Of a stretch of 64,000 nt of DNA, positions 25,858 through 35,895 are shown in pieces. Each line of letters opens with the position of its first letter. The stretch's first letter is position 1. Origin of the DNA: CADEED01 sp035502995 (GTDB lineage Bacteria; Pseudomonadota; Gammaproteobacteria; Steroidobacterales; Steroidobacteraceae); the NCBI GenBank assembly GCA_035502995.1, contig DATJTW010000116.1, positions 31,336 to 95,335 of the forward strand, in the 5' to 3' direction. The translations under genes and the position numbers were made by a program. Below the pieces are notes generated by a model. It made no database searches. It was not told where the DNA came from and saw only the letters and a list, made by a program, of their open reading frames with translations.

Positions 25858-26580
25858 CTACTGCAGGGTGACTAACAGCCTGGCCATGGTGGCATCGCCA
25901 CGCAGCGCGGACAAGCGTGCGGCCGGCAATCCCAGCTCGAGCGCGGCGGCATCCACCGCGCCCGGCGCACAGAACTGCGGCGCGATCAGTTCGAGCGCGA
26001 ACAGGCGGCCGAGGTAGACGGCGGTCGCATCGGCGGCGGCATCGGGGAAGTCGCGCAGCCGGCGCCATTCGGCGGCGGTCGCCGCGGCGCGTACGGGCAC
26101 ACCCCAGGCGCGCACGGTCCGGTCCAGCAGGCCGATACCGAGCTCGGCGCACAGATCCGCCCGGCCGACGGCGTCGAGCCGCACCTGCCGCGCGTGTTCG
26201 ATCGTCGCGATGGCGCGCACGGTCAGCAGGTCGCCGAGGCGGTGCAGCAGCGCGGCGATCGCCGCGGTCCGCGGATCGCCGCCGACGTCGGGCGCCAGGC
26301 GCCAGGCGTACGCGGCGGAGATCACGCTCTCGTTCCACAGGCCGCGCAGCTCGGCGGCGCGCGCCGGCGCCGTGCACAGCAGCTTCTGCAGCGAGGCGAG
26401 TCGCAGATCGACGGCCTCGCCCTCGCCCGCCACGAGACCGCGCTCGACGGTCTGCCAGTCGAACGTCGTCCAGTCGAACGGCGCCGCGGGGATGTCGCGC
26501 GCGCGTTCGCGCAGCTCGACCGCGACGAGACGGCGGGCATCGAGCAGGACATGGGGAGCGCTGCCGGAGCGATTCGACAT
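25858..26580 (-). CDS. HDOD-domain protein (stand-alone)
   Basis: 240 residues. The HDOD fold, related to HD phosphohydrolases but usually without their catalytic residues, is recognisable from 'RLASLQKLLCTAPARAAELRGLWNESVISAAYAWRLAP' and 'GDPRTAAIAALLHRLGDLLTVRAIATIE', corresponding to the 'W.hS...A.......AF.aGLLHdiG' pattern. Here the HD pair reads 'HRLGD', so the metal site is degenerate as usual. HDOD proteins act in signalling, often beside diguanylate or two-component proteins. No partner domain is attached. A second HDOD protein in the window (43648) carries a receiver domain. Confidence 0.75.
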   Translation of the reverse strand: MSNRSGSAPHVLLDARRLVAVELRERARDIPAAPFDWTTFDWQTVERGLVAGEGEAVDLRLASLQKLLCTAPARAAELRGLWNESVISAAYAWRLAPDVGGDPRTAAIAALLHRLGDLLTVRAIATIEHARQVRLDAVGRADLCAELGIGLLDRTVRAWGVPVRAAATAAEWRRLRDFPDAAADATAVYLGRLFALELIAPQFCAPGAVDAAALELGLPAARLSALRGDATMARLLVTLQ

Positions 26581-26621
26581 AAACCGGGAATCCGCGAAGG
26601 GGTGGGCGGCGATTGTCGGCG

Positions 26622-27794
26622 TCAGCCCGGCGGCGTGGCGAGGGCCTGGTCGATATCTGCGAGCAAATCCTCGACATCCTCGAGGCCGATCGACAGCCGC
26701 ACCGTGCCCGGGCCCATGCCGGACTGGCGCGCCTGGTCCGGCGTGAAATCGCGGCTGCCCATCAGCTGCGGCGCCATGACCAGCGACTCGGTCGAGCCGA
26801 GGCTCGCGGTCAGCGCGAACAGCTGCAGATTTTCGCTGAAACGGCGCGCCGCCTCGCTGCCGGCCTTGAGGTCGAAGCTGAGCACGGTGCCCGCGTCGCG
26901 CATCTGCTTCTTCGCCAGCGCCGCCTGCGGATGCGTGGAGAGGCCGGGGTAATGCACCTTCGCGACCGCCGGATGCGCGGCGAGGTGCTCGGCGACCGCC
27001 TGCGCGTTGCGCGTCTGCTCGCGGTAGCGCACGAAATACGTCTTCAGTCCCCGCTGCAGCAGGAACGCCGCGTGCGGATCGAGCAACGCGCCGAGCACGG
27101 CGAAGTCCGGGCGCAGGTCGTCGATCAATTCCTGGCGACCGATCACGGCGCCGCCCATGACGTCGCCCGTGCCCGAGGCGTATTTCGTCAGGCTGTGCAC
27201 GAAGAGATCAATGTCGTATTCGCCGTGCTGGTGGAAACCCGCGAACGTGTTGTCGACGACGGCCAGCGCGCCGTGCCGGTGCGCGAGCTCGACGAGCCGC
27301 TCGATGTCGGCGACCTTGAGCATCGGGTTCGTCGGGCTCTCGAACAGCACGAGCCGGGTCGGCCGCGTGGCCAGCACGTTCTCGACGCCGGCCAGGTCCT
27401 CGATCGACAGCATCGTGTTCTCGACGCCGAAGCGCGCCAGCAGCCGGCGGATGATGTTGCGAGTCGGGCCGTACGTCTCGATGAAGAACAACACGTGGTC
27501 GCCGGCCTTCGTCAGCGCCAGCAACGTCTGCGCGATGGCATTGACGCCGGACGCGGTGGCGAGGCAGTCGTCGCGGCCCTGCAGCTGCGCGAGCGTCAGC
27601 TCGAGCTGCCGCGTCGTCGGGTTGCTGGCGCGCATGTAGAAGTAGCCCGGCTTCTGGCCGCGCAGCATCTGCAACGTCTCGTCGACCGTCTCGAACTCGT
27701 ATTTGACGCTCTGGTAGATAGGCGCGATGACCGGCGCGTTGCCGGGCGGCGGCGTGGTCTCCGGCGGGTGGTTGAGGAGCGTGGGCTTCTTCAT
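26622..27794 (-). CDS. Trans-sulfuration-type PLP enzyme (cystathionine gamma-synthase/lyase family)
   Basis: 390 residues from ATG 27794. The Cys/Met metabolism PLP fold is clear: 'YMRASNPTTRQLELTLAQLQG', 'ATASGVNAIAQTLLAL', 'VVDNTFAGFHQHGEYDIDLFVHS' and the Schiff-base lysine in 'SLTKYASGTGD' (Lys204), ending 'RLSIGLEDVEDLLADIDQAL'. Family members form or split cystathionine or release methanethiol; the exact reaction is not fixed by sequence alone. It follows the omega-amidase and aminotransferase genes by a 7-base gap, so the operon deals with sulfur amino acids and their keto acids. Confidence 0.85.
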   Translation of the reverse strand: MKKPTLLNHPPETTPPPGNAPVIAPIYQSVKYEFETVDETLQMLRGQKPGYFYMRASNPTTRQLELTLAQLQGRDDCLATASGVNAIAQTLLALTKAGDHVLFFIETYGPTRNIIRRLLARFGVENTMLSIEDLAGVENVLATRPTRLVLFESPTNPMLKVADIERLVELAHRHGALAVVDNTFAGFHQHGEYDIDLFVHSLTKYASGTGDVMGGAVIGRQELIDDLRPDFAVLGALLDPHAAFLLQRGLKTYFVRYREQTRNAQAVAEHLAAHPAVAKVHYPGLSTHPQAALAKKQMRDAGTVLSFDLKAGSEAARRFSENLQLFALTASLGSTESLVMAPQLMGSRDFTPDQARQSGMGPGTVRLSIGLEDVEDLLADIDQALATPPG

Positions 27795-27801
27795 GACGGG
27801 A

Positions 27802-28574
<773 letters not shown>

Positions 28575-28578
<4 letters not shown>

Positions 28579-29789
28579 CGGCGCCCTGCGCCGGACGCGT
28601 TCGCGCCGGACGCACCCGTGTAAGCCTTGATGCGCGCGGCCGCCTCGGTGAGCGTAGAATCGCGCTTGGCCACGCACAGCCGCACCACGCGCTGCTGCGC
28701 GGGCGGCTCGCGGTAGAACGGTGACAGGGGGATCACGGCCACGCCGGCCTCGTTGATGAGTTTTTCGGTGAATTCCACGTCGGTCAGTTTCGCGAAACCG
28801 TCGCCGAGCGCGCCATAGTCCGCGAGCTGGAAGTATGAACCGGCGGCCGGTGGCAGCGTCAGGCCACTTCCCGCGAGGTTCGCCAACAGCAGGTCGCGCT
28901 TGGCGCTGAAGAACGCGGCCACGTCGCGCCACGCATCCGGATGCCGCTCGAGATACAGACGGATCGCGGCCTGCAGCGGCGCGGCGATGCTGAAGGCGTT
29001 GAACTGGTGCACCTTGCGCAGCTCGCGCGTCAGCAGCGGCGGCGCCACGCAATAACCCACGCGCCAGCCCGTGATGTGCAGCGTCTTGCCGAAGGAGTAG
29101 ACGGCGAAGCTGCGTTCCCGCAGCTCCTCGTGGTTGATCACCGACTGGTGCACGCGCCCGTCGTACAACACGTGCTCGTAGACCTCGTCCCCCAGCACGT
29201 GGATGGGACGGTCGCGCGTGACGATGGCGAGCTCGTCGAGATCCGCGGCGGTGGCGACGGTGCAGGCCGGGTTGTGCGGGTTGTTGATGATGACGAGGCG
29301 CGTGCGGTCGTTGACCGCCGCGCGGACGCGTTCCCAGTCGTAGCGGAAGTGCGGCGCTTCGAGCGGGATGTGCACGCAGCGGCCGCCGGCGAGGCGGATC
29401 GCGGGATCGTAGGCATCGTATGACGGATCGAAGACGATGGCCTCGGAGCCCGGCGTCACGACGGCCTGGATGGCCGAGTAGATGGACTCCGTGCCGCCGC
29501 AGCTGATCGTGATCTCGGTCTCGGGATCGGTCTGGCGGCCGCCGGCCGCGACGATCTTGGCGGCGATGGCCGCGCGCAGCGCGACGTTGCCTTCCATGGG
29601 CGCGTATTGATTGAACCCCGCGGCCACCGCTTCGGTGACGCAGGCGGCGAGCCTGGGATCGATTTCGTAGTCGGGAAAGCCCTGGCCCACGTTGACCGCG
29701 CCCTGTTCGGTCGCGCGGCGCGACATCACGGTGAAGATCGTGGTGCCGACGTCGGGAAGCTTGCTGGAGAAAACGCTCGAAGAAACCAT
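28575..29789 (-). CDS. Class I PLP aminotransferase (methionine/glutamine transaminase-like)
   Basis: 404 residues from ATG 29789. The fold-type I layout is intact: 'VNVGQGFPDYEIDPRL', 'SCGGTESIYSAIQAVV', 'IINNPHNPACTV', 'HVLGDEVYEHVLYDG' and the PLP lysine in 'YSFGKTLHITGWRVGYCVAP' (Lys235), with C-terminal 'RLCVAKRDSTL' arginine. It resembles YbdL and kynurenine/glutamine transaminases that use methionine, glutamine and aromatic amino acids. The coupled omega-amidase supports glutamine as amino donor in methionine salvage. Starts 9 codons upstream are possible but add no conserved residues. Confidence 0.87.
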
Positions 29790-29844
29790 CGACCGGAGTG
29801 TACAGCCGCCGCGCACCCCCGTACGCGGCGTCTGCAGAGGACGC

Positions 29845-30081
29845 CTACTTCTTCTTGGCGCGCTTCGCCTTGCGAGCGAGCTTCAACTGGACCCCGGCCG
29901 GTTGATCGATGAAGCGGAAGCGGATGCCCTCGACCATCGCCTTGTACTTGACCGCTCCGGTGGAGCGACCGAGCTCGACGGCGGCGAGCCGGGCGGACAT
30001 CTTGGATTTCGCCAGCGCGCGCATCTTCTTGAGATCGGCGGGCGTCCATGGAGCGTTGTGTTTACGGGCTGATTTTGCCAT
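29845..30081 (-). CDS. Small basic Myb/SANT-like helix-turn-helix protein (paralogue 2)
   Basis: 78 residues from ATG 30081. The core 'PWTPADLKKMRALAKSKMSARLAAVELGRSTGAVKYKAMVEGIRF' aligns without gaps to the 20049-20243 protein (same Trp, LKK, SAR, AA..LGRS.GAV.YKA..EG). It has an extra basic tail (QLKLARKAKRAKKK). Likely binds DNA; target unknown. It stands between the aminotransferase operon and the polyamine transporter, all on the same strand, but has its own upstream gap of 45 bases. Confidence 0.72.
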   Translation of the reverse strand: MAKSARKHNAPWTPADLKKMRALAKSKMSARLAAVELGRSTGAVKYKAMVEGIRFRFIDQPAGVQLKLARKAKRAKKK

Positions 30082-30125
30082 TGAAAGAATCCTCGTCAAT
30101 TGCGATGGTGGAAGTTTATCAGTAG

Positions 30126-30980
30126 TTAGCCGGAAGCGGCCATCTGTTCCTCGCGTTTGCGACGCAATTCCTGCCGGCGCATCAGGACCGCCGACAGGAT
30201 CACGCCGAGTGCCACTATCAGGACCATTATGGTTGCTAGGGCATTCACGACCGGGCTTACACCTAGTCGAACGCGAGAAAAGATGACCATGGGCAGGGTG
30301 TTGGACCCAGGTCCGGAGACGAACTGCGTCACGACGAGGTCGTCCCACGACAACGTGAACGCGAGCAGCCAGCCCGAGAGGATGGCCGGCAGGATCAGCG
30401 GCACGGTGATCCGGAAGAACACCTTCGCCGGCCGCGCGCCGAGATCGAGCGCCGCCTCCTCGAGTGAATCGTCGAAGCTCGCGAGCCGCGACTGCACGAC
30501 GACGGTGACATAAGCCATCGTGAAGGTGATGTGCGCGATGGTGATCGTCGCCACGCCGCGGTCGAACTGCCAGCCGAACATCGCCTTCAGCAGCTGCTCG
30601 AGCGAGACGAACAGCAGCAACATCGACAGGCCCGTGATGACCTCGGGCATGACCAGCGGCGCGGTAGTCAGGCCCTGCAGCAGCGCGCGGCCCTTGAACG
30701 GGCCGAACCGCGCGAGCACCAGGCCCGAGAGGGTGCCGAGCACCACCGCCCCGGTCGCGCTCATCGCCGCCACCTGGATCGAGAGCCAGGCCGCGGAGAG
30801 GATCTGGTCGTCACTGAATAGCCGTCCGTACCATTTGAGCGTCGGCGAGCCGACGGAGTTCCACACGGTGACGAGACGCGAGTCGTTGAACGAGAAAATG
30901 ACCATCGAGAGGATCGGCACGTACAGGAACACGAAGCCGAAACCCAACATAACCTTGCTGAACAGGCCCTGCGTTTTCAC
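30126..30980 (-). CDS. potI: Putrescine ABC transporter permease PotI
   Basis: 284 residues with six predicted helices. The inner-membrane permease pairs with PotH to import putrescine. It carries the binding-protein-dependent transport motif 'EEAALDLGARPAKVFFRITVPLILPAI' (about 175-200) that contacts the ATPase, and 'LSWDDLVVTQFVSGPGSNTLPM' typical of polyamine permeases. The GTG start at 30980 overlaps the stop of potH (GTGA), which fixes the start and shows translational coupling. It is the last gene of the potFGHI operon. Confidence 0.92.
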   Translation of the reverse strand: MKTQGLFSKVMLGFGFVFLYVPILSMVIFSFNDSRLVTVWNSVGSPTLKWYGRLFSDDQILSAAWLSIQVAAMSATGAVVLGTLSGLVLARFGPFKGRALLQGLTTAPLVMPEVITGLSMLLLFVSLEQLLKAMFGWQFDRGVATITIAHITFTMAYVTVVVQSRLASFDDSLEEAALDLGARPAKVFFRITVPLILPAILSGWLLAFTLSWDDLVVTQFVSGPGSNTLPMVIFSRVRLGVSPVVNALATIMVLIVALGVILSAVLMRRQELRRKREEQMAASG

Positions 30981-31984
30981 TTCTTGTTGGCCTGCAGTTC
31001 TTTGTTCTGGAAATGCTGGAACAACATGATCGGCACGACCAGCAGCAGCAGCATCGCGATGGCCACGGCGCTCGCCTTCGGCCAGTCGCGGTTCAGGAAG
31101 AACTCGTCCGACAGCAGCTTCGCGATCATCAGCTGGTCGGTACGGCCTAACAACGACGGGATCACGTATTCGCCGACCGCCGGGATGAACACCAGCAGCG
31201 AGCCGGCGACGATGCCCGGGAACGACAGCGGCAGCGTGACGCGCAGGAACGCCTTGATCGGGCCGGCGCCGAGATCCGACGCGGCCTCGAGCAGCGTGTT
31301 GTCGTGTTTCTCGAGGTTCGAATACAGCGGCAGGATCATGAACGGCAGGTACGAATAGACGATGCCGATGTACACCGCGAAGCTGGTGTACATCATCGTC
31401 AGCGGCGCATCGATGATGCCGAGCCACATGAGCACGTTGTTGATGACGCCGTCGGTCTTGAGCAGGCCGATCCACGCGTAGACGCGCAGCAGGAACGACG
31501 TCCAGAACGGCAGGATCACCAGCATCAGGAACACGTTGCGGTAGGTGGGCGTCGAACGCGCGATCGCGTACGCCATCGGGTAGCCGAGCAGCAGGCACAA
31601 CACCGTCGACACGGCGGCCACCATGATCGAATAGCCCCACGAGCTCACGTACAGCGGCTCGTTGAAGAGATAGGTGTAGCTCGAGACCAGCAGCTTGATC
31701 TGCAGCGCGCCCTCGTCGAGCCAGCGGAACACCGGCTCGTACGGCGGCCGGCCGAGCGGCGAGAACTCCGCGAACGAGATCTTGAGGACGATCAGGAACG
31801 GGACGAGGAAGAAGATCAGCAGCCACAGGTACGGCAGCGAGATGACCAGCCGCTGGCCGGCCCAGTTCTTGATCAGGTATTCGGTCCAGCGCGGCGGCCC
31901 GTAGCGGAACAGGAACGTCCACACCGGGCCGAGACGCCCGGGCGTTCCTCGCGTTCCGACGGTTCGGGCGGCGCTCAGGGACAA
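30977..31984 (-). CDS. potH: Putrescine ABC transporter permease PotH
   Basis: 335 residues. It has an N-terminal cytosolic extension and six helices, with the coupling motif 'EAASDLGAGPIKAFLRVTLPLSFPGIVAG' (about 235-263) and 'PAVGEYVIPSLLGRTDQLMI'. The start is an unusual TTG at 31984, supported by GGAGGG about nine bases upstream; no ATG or GTG fits before the first conserved helix. It lies 21 bases after potG and overlaps potI by four bases. The product forms the inner-membrane channel with PotI. Confidence 0.92.
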   Translation of the reverse strand: MSLSAARTVGTRGTPGRLGPVWTFLFRYGPPRWTEYLIKNWAGQRLVISLPYLWLLIFFLVPFLIVLKISFAEFSPLGRPPYEPVFRWLDEGALQIKLLVSSYTYLFNEPLYVSSWGYSIMVAAVSTVLCLLLGYPMAYAIARSTPTYRNVFLMLVILPFWTSFLLRVYAWIGLLKTDGVINNVLMWLGIIDAPLTMMYTSFAVYIGIVYSYLPFMILPLYSNLEKHDNTLLEAASDLGAGPIKAFLRVTLPLSFPGIVAGSLLVFIPAVGEYVIPSLLGRTDQLMIAKLLSDEFFLNRDWPKASAVAIAMLLLLVVPIMLFQHFQNKELQANKK

Positions 31985-32005
31985 GGGATCAGCCCTCCGG
32001 CCGTT

Positions 32006-33166
32006 TCATTGCGTCACCACGACCGGGCTCGAGGCGTGCCACGTGAGCCACACCGTCTCGTCCCACTGGATGCGCTCGTCGTCCGAGAGGCGTTCCACGT
32101 TCGGCAGCGTGACGCGCACCGTCTTGCCGCTGTCGATCTTCACCAGGTAGATGGACACGTCGCCCATGTAGGCGATTTCCTTGACCACGCCCTTCGCGCA
32201 GTTCTCGCTCGTATTCGCCGGCGGCTGGCGCTGGATGTTGATCTTCTCGGGCCGCACCGCGGCCCAGACGGTGGCGCCCGGCGCCGAGCTGATGCCGTGG
32301 TCGATGTAGATGAGGCCGCCGAGCTCGTCCGACTTGATGCGCGCGCGGTCGGGCAGATCCTCGACCAGCTGGCCCTCGAACATGTTCACCGAGCCGATGA
32401 AGTCCGCGACGAACTTGGTCATCGGGAATTCGTAGATCTCGGTCGGCGTGCCGATCTGCACGATCTCGCCGCGGTTCATGACGCCGATGCGCGACGCGAG
32501 CGTCATCGCCTCTTCCTGGTCGTGCGTGACGACGATGAAGGTGACGCCGAGCGATTCCTGGATGTTGATGAGCTCGAACTGCGTGGCCTCGCGCAGCTTC
32601 TTGTCGAGCGCGCCCAGCGGCTCATCGAGCAGCAGCAGCTTCGGGCGCTTCACCAGCGAGCGCGCCAGCGCGACGCGCTGCCGCTGGCCGCCGGACAGCT
32701 GGTGCGGCTTGCGCACCGCGAACGGCGTGAGCTTCACGATCTCGAGTATGTCGGTCACGCGCGTCGCGATCTCGCTGCGTGACAGGCCCTTCTCCTGCTC
32801 CAGGCCGAACGCGATGTTCTTCTCCACCGTCATGTGCGGGAAGAGCGCGTACGACTGGAACATCATGTTCACGGGCCGTTCGTATGGCGGGATGCCGGCG
32901 AGGTCCTGGCCGTCGAGGTAGATGGTGCCGGCGCTGGGTTGCTCGAAGCCGGCCATCATGCGCAGCAGCGTCGACTTGCCGCAGCCCGAGCCGCCGAGCA
33001 GGCAGAAGATCTCGCCCTTGTAGATCTTCAGGCTGACGTTGTTGACGGCGACGAAGTCGCCGAACCGCTTCGTGATGTTCTCGAAGCGCACGTAAGCCTC
33101 GGCGTTCGGATCACGCCACGGCTCGTTCTTGATCTTCTTGTCAGTACGTCGTTCCGCCGACTGCAT
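32006..33166 (-). CDS. potG: Putrescine ABC transporter ATP-binding protein PotG
   Basis: 386 residues. The ATPase of the putrescine importer: Walker A GGSGCGKST (58-66), Q-loop 'MMFQSYALFPHMTVEKNI', signature 'LSGGQRQRVALARSL', Walker B 'LLLLDEPLGALDKK' and H-loop 'VVTHDQEEAM'. A TOBE-type regulatory domain fills the C-terminal third ('AAVRPEKINI', 'GVVKEIAYMGDVSIYLVKIDSG'). Upstream, between it and potF, sits a strong terminator-like hairpin, so expression of the ATPase and permeases probably depends on read-through from potF. Confidence 0.95.
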   Translation of the reverse strand: MQSAERRTDKKIKNEPWRDPNAEAYVRFENITKRFGDFVAVNNVSLKIYKGEIFCLLGGSGCGKSTLLRMMAGFEQPSAGTIYLDGQDLAGIPPYERPVNMMFQSYALFPHMTVEKNIAFGLEQEKGLSRSEIATRVTDILEIVKLTPFAVRKPHQLSGGQRQRVALARSLVKRPKLLLLDEPLGALDKKLREATQFELINIQESLGVTFIVVTHDQEEAMTLASRIGVMNRGEIVQIGTPTEIYEFPMTKFVADFIGSVNMFEGQLVEDLPDRARIKSDELGGLIYIDHGISSAPGATVWAAVRPEKINIQRQPPANTSENCAKGVVKEIAYMGDVSIYLVKIDSGKTVRVTLPNVERLSDDERIQWDETVWLTWHASSPVVVTQ

Positions 33167-33183
33167 GGCAGACCCCCGGAAGC

Positions 33184-33227
33184 AAAAAAACGGAGGCCGG
33201 TCGCCGCTCCCTAAGCGGCGACCGGCC
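33184..33227 (-). terminator. Intrinsic terminator/attenuator between potF and potG
   Basis: GGCCGGTCGCCGCT (33195-33208) and AGCGGCGACCGGCC (33214-33227) form a perfect 14-pair stem with a five-base loop. On the transcribed minus strand it is followed by seven T residues (33190-33184). It lies six bases after the potF stop and ends 18 bases before the potG start, so it should cut most transcripts after the binding-protein gene. Confidence 0.9.
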
Positions 33228-33232
33228 CGGGA

Positions 33233-34393
33233 TCATTTGCCGGTACGGAAGCGCGTCCAGGTGCGCGTCAGCTGGCGGGTGAACTCCGCCGTCTCCGGCA
33301 GGTCGGGCACCAGCTTCTTCATCATCTCGGGCGTCGGGAAGATACCGGGGTTGTTCTTGACGTCCGGGTTGACGAGCGGCCAGGAGGCCGCGTTGCTGTT
33401 CGCGAAGCTGATGAAGTTGCTGTTCTTCGCGGCGACTTCCGCGCGCAGCATGTAGTTGATGAACAGGTGCGCGTTCTTCACGTGCGTCGCGTCGGCCGGG
33501 ATCGCCATGTTGTCGAAGAACATGACGGCGCCTTCCTTCGGGATGTTGTACTTGATCGTGAACGGCTTCTTCGCCTCTTCGGCGCGGGTCTTGGCCTGCA
33601 GCACGTCACCCGACCAGCCCAGCGCGAGGCAGATCTCGCCGCCGGCGAGCTGTTCGATGTACGGCGCCGAGTTGATCGTGCGGACGTACGGGCGGATCGA
33701 CATCAGCACCTTCTCGGCGGCCTTGAGGTCTTCCGGGTTCTCGGAGTTCGCGTCCTTGCCCAGGTAGATGAGCACGGTGCCGATGACTTCCGACGGGGCG
33801 TCGAGGACCGACACACCGCACTTCTGGAATTTCGAGATGACCTTCGGGTCGTAGAACATCGCGAAGCTATCTACCGGCGCGTCCGGCAGCGCGGCCTTGA
33901 TGGCCTCTTCGTTGTAGGCGACACCCGAGGTGCCCCACATGTAGTTCACCGCGTGCTCGTTGCCCGGGTCGAAGACTTCGAGGCGCTTGGTGATGTCGGG
34001 GTCGAGGTTCTTGAGATTGTCGAGCTTGGTCTTGTCGAGCTTCTGGTAGACGCCGGCCTTGATCTGGCGGGCGAGGAACGACGCGGAGGGGACGACGACG
34101 TCGTAACCGGTGCGACCCGCGACGAGCTTGGTCTCCAGCAGCTCGTTGGAGTCCATCACCTCGTAGTTGACCTTGACGCCGGTCTCCTTGGTGAACTCGT
34201 CGAGGACGGTCGGTTCGATGTAGTCCGACCAGTTGTAGACGTTGACGACCTTCTCGGCGTCGGTGTCCACGGCCGGCGCGGCGGCCGGGGCGTCAGCGGC
34301 GGCGGGTGGCGGTGCTTCTTCCTTCTTGCCGCAGGCGACGAGTAACAGGAGACAGGAAGCCGAAACCAGAGCCGACAGGCTGCGAGTGGACAT
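33233..34393 (-). CDS. potF: Putrescine-binding periplasmic (lipo)protein PotF
   Basis: 386 residues from ATG 34393, which has AGGGG upstream and gives a lipoprotein signal (MSTRSLSALVSASCLLLLVAC, Cys21); an earlier start at 34432 would hide it. After a Pro/Ala-rich linker (about 28-45) the PotD/PotF solute-binding fold begins with 'VVNVYNWSDYIEPTVLDEFTKETG', then 'VVPSASFLARQIKAGVYQKLD', 'NYMWGTSGVAYNEEAI', 'CLALGWSGDVLQA' and 'DNMAIPADATHVKNAHLFINYML'. In contrast to enterobacterial PotF it appears tethered by lipid. It captures putrescine for PotGHI. Confidence 0.93.
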   Translation of the reverse strand: MSTRSLSALVSASCLLLLVACGKKEEAPPPAAADAPAAAPAVDTDAEKVVNVYNWSDYIEPTVLDEFTKETGVKVNYEVMDSNELLETKLVAGRTGYDVVVPSASFLARQIKAGVYQKLDKTKLDNLKNLDPDITKRLEVFDPGNEHAVNYMWGTSGVAYNEEAIKAALPDAPVDSFAMFYDPKVISKFQKCGVSVLDAPSEVIGTVLIYLGKDANSENPEDLKAAEKVLMSIRPYVRTINSAPYIEQLAGGEICLALGWSGDVLQAKTRAEEAKKPFTIKYNIPKEGAVMFFDNMAIPADATHVKNAHLFINYMLRAEVAAKNSNFISFANSNAASWPLVNPDVKNNPGIFPTPEMMKKLVPDLPETAEFTRQLTRTWTRFRTGK

Positions 34394-34473
34394 TTTTATG
34401 ACCCCTAAGTGTTGTCGCGTCGTGAGACCCACACGGCCGCGTCTTTGGACGCGTTATATAACAGCGACCGCGT

Positions 34474-35856
34474 CTATAGCCAGCCCTCGTTGCTTGCCCA
34501 GGCAAGCGTTTCGTCCAGGGAGCGCACTACTTTGGACAGTAGTTCGTCAATTTCCGCGTTGGTGATTACCAGCGGTGGCGCGACGAACAGCGTATCGCGC
34601 GTCGCGCGCATCACCAGGCCGGCGCGAGTGCAGGTATCGCGCATGCGGACGCCGACCTCGCCGCGCGGCTCGAAGAAGCGGCGTGACGCCTTGTCAGCAA
34701 CCAGTTCGATGGCGGCCAGCAGCCCGACGCAACGCGCCTCGCCGACCAGCGGATGATCCGCGAGCCCGCGCCAGCGGGCGGCTAGATAGGGTGCCGCCTC
34801 CTCGCGCACGCGTTCGACCACGCGCTCGCGGCGGAAGATCTCGAGGTTCGCGATGGCCACGGCGCAGGCCGCGGGATGGCCCGAATAGGTGAATCCATGG
34901 AAAAACTCGCCGCCCTTGTCGATGAGCACGTCGGCGACGCGGTCGCCGACCATGAGCCCGCCGATGGGTAGATAGCCCGACGACAGCGCCTTGGCCATCG
35001 TCAGGAAGTCCGGGCGCGTGCCGTAATGTTCGCAGCCGAACCACTGGCCCGTACGGCCGAACCCGCAGATGACCTCGTCCGAGGCGAACAGGATGCCGTA
35101 CTTGTCGACGATCCGCTGGATCTCGGGCCAGTACGTGTCGGGCGGGATCACGAGGCCGCCGGCGCCCTGCACCGGCTCGCCGATGAACGCGGCGACGCGG
35201 TGCGGACCGACCTCGAGGATCTTCGCCTCCAGCTCGCGCGCGCACTTCAGGCCGAACTCCGCCGGCGTCAGGTCGCCGCCCTCGCCGTACCAGTACGGCT
35301 GGTTGATGTGCACGATGCCGGGCACGGCGCCGTCCGGACCGAGCTGCTCGTGCATGGGTTTCATGCCGCCCAGCGACGCACCGGCGACGGTGCTGCCGTG
35401 ATAACCATTCCACCGCGAAATGATCACGTTTCGCTCAGGGCTTCCCTGCAGCTGCCAGTAACGGCGGATCAGGCGCAGCAGGGTGTCGTTCGCCTCGCTG
35501 CCCGAGCCCGTGTAGAAAACGTGGTTGAACTGCGGCGGCGTGACCTCCTTCAGCAGTCGCGCCAGCTCGATCGCCGGCGTCGTCGTGCTCTGGAAGAAGC
35601 TGTTGTAGTACGGCAGCTCCTGGAGTTGTTTGTAGGCCGCATCCGACAGCTCCTTGCGACCGTAGCCCAGCGCCACGCACCACAGGCCGCTCATGCCGTC
35701 GAGGATCTTCTCGCCGTCGTTCGTGTAGATGTACACGCCGTCGGCCCGCGTCACGATGCGCGCGCCCTTCGCCGCCAGCGCCTTGTAGTCGGTGAACGGA
35801 TGCAGGTGGTGCGCGGAGTCGAGGGCCTGCCAGTCGCGGGTCGTCAGTTCTGTCAC
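34474..35856 (-). CDS. spuC: Putrescine:pyruvate aminotransferase SpuC
   Basis: 460 residues from GTG 35856. A class III aminotransferase: 'YTGSGSEANDTLLRLIRRYW', 'GYHGSTVAGASLGGM', 'EPVQGAGGLVIPPD', Asp260 in 'ASDEVICGFGRTG' and the PLP lysine in 'MAKALSSGY' (Lys289). In Pseudomonas SpuC transfers an amino group from putrescine to pyruvate, giving 4-aminobutanal. The neighbouring potF and puuA genes support putrescine as substrate. A related enzyme of the beta-alanine type lies at 62626. Confidence 0.9.
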   Translation of the reverse strand: MTELTTRDWQALDSAHHLHPFTDYKALAAKGARIVTRADGVYIYTNDGEKILDGMSGLWCVALGYGRKELSDAAYKQLQELPYYNSFFQSTTTPAIELARLLKEVTPPQFNHVFYTGSGSEANDTLLRLIRRYWQLQGSPERNVIISRWNGYHGSTVAGASLGGMKPMHEQLGPDGAVPGIVHINQPYWYGEGGDLTPAEFGLKCARELEAKILEVGPHRVAAFIGEPVQGAGGLVIPPDTYWPEIQRIVDKYGILFASDEVICGFGRTGQWFGCEHYGTRPDFLTMAKALSSGYLPIGGLMVGDRVADVLIDKGGEFFHGFTYSGHPAACAVAIANLEIFRRERVVERVREEAAPYLAARWRGLADHPLVGEARCVGLLAAIELVADKASRRFFEPRGEVGVRMRDTCTRAGLVMRATRDTLFVAPPLVITNAEIDELLSKVVRSLDETLAWASNEGWL

Positions 35857-35895
35857 GCGGTTCTCCGGTTCTTCTAGTTAGACCCGTTGCTTCGA

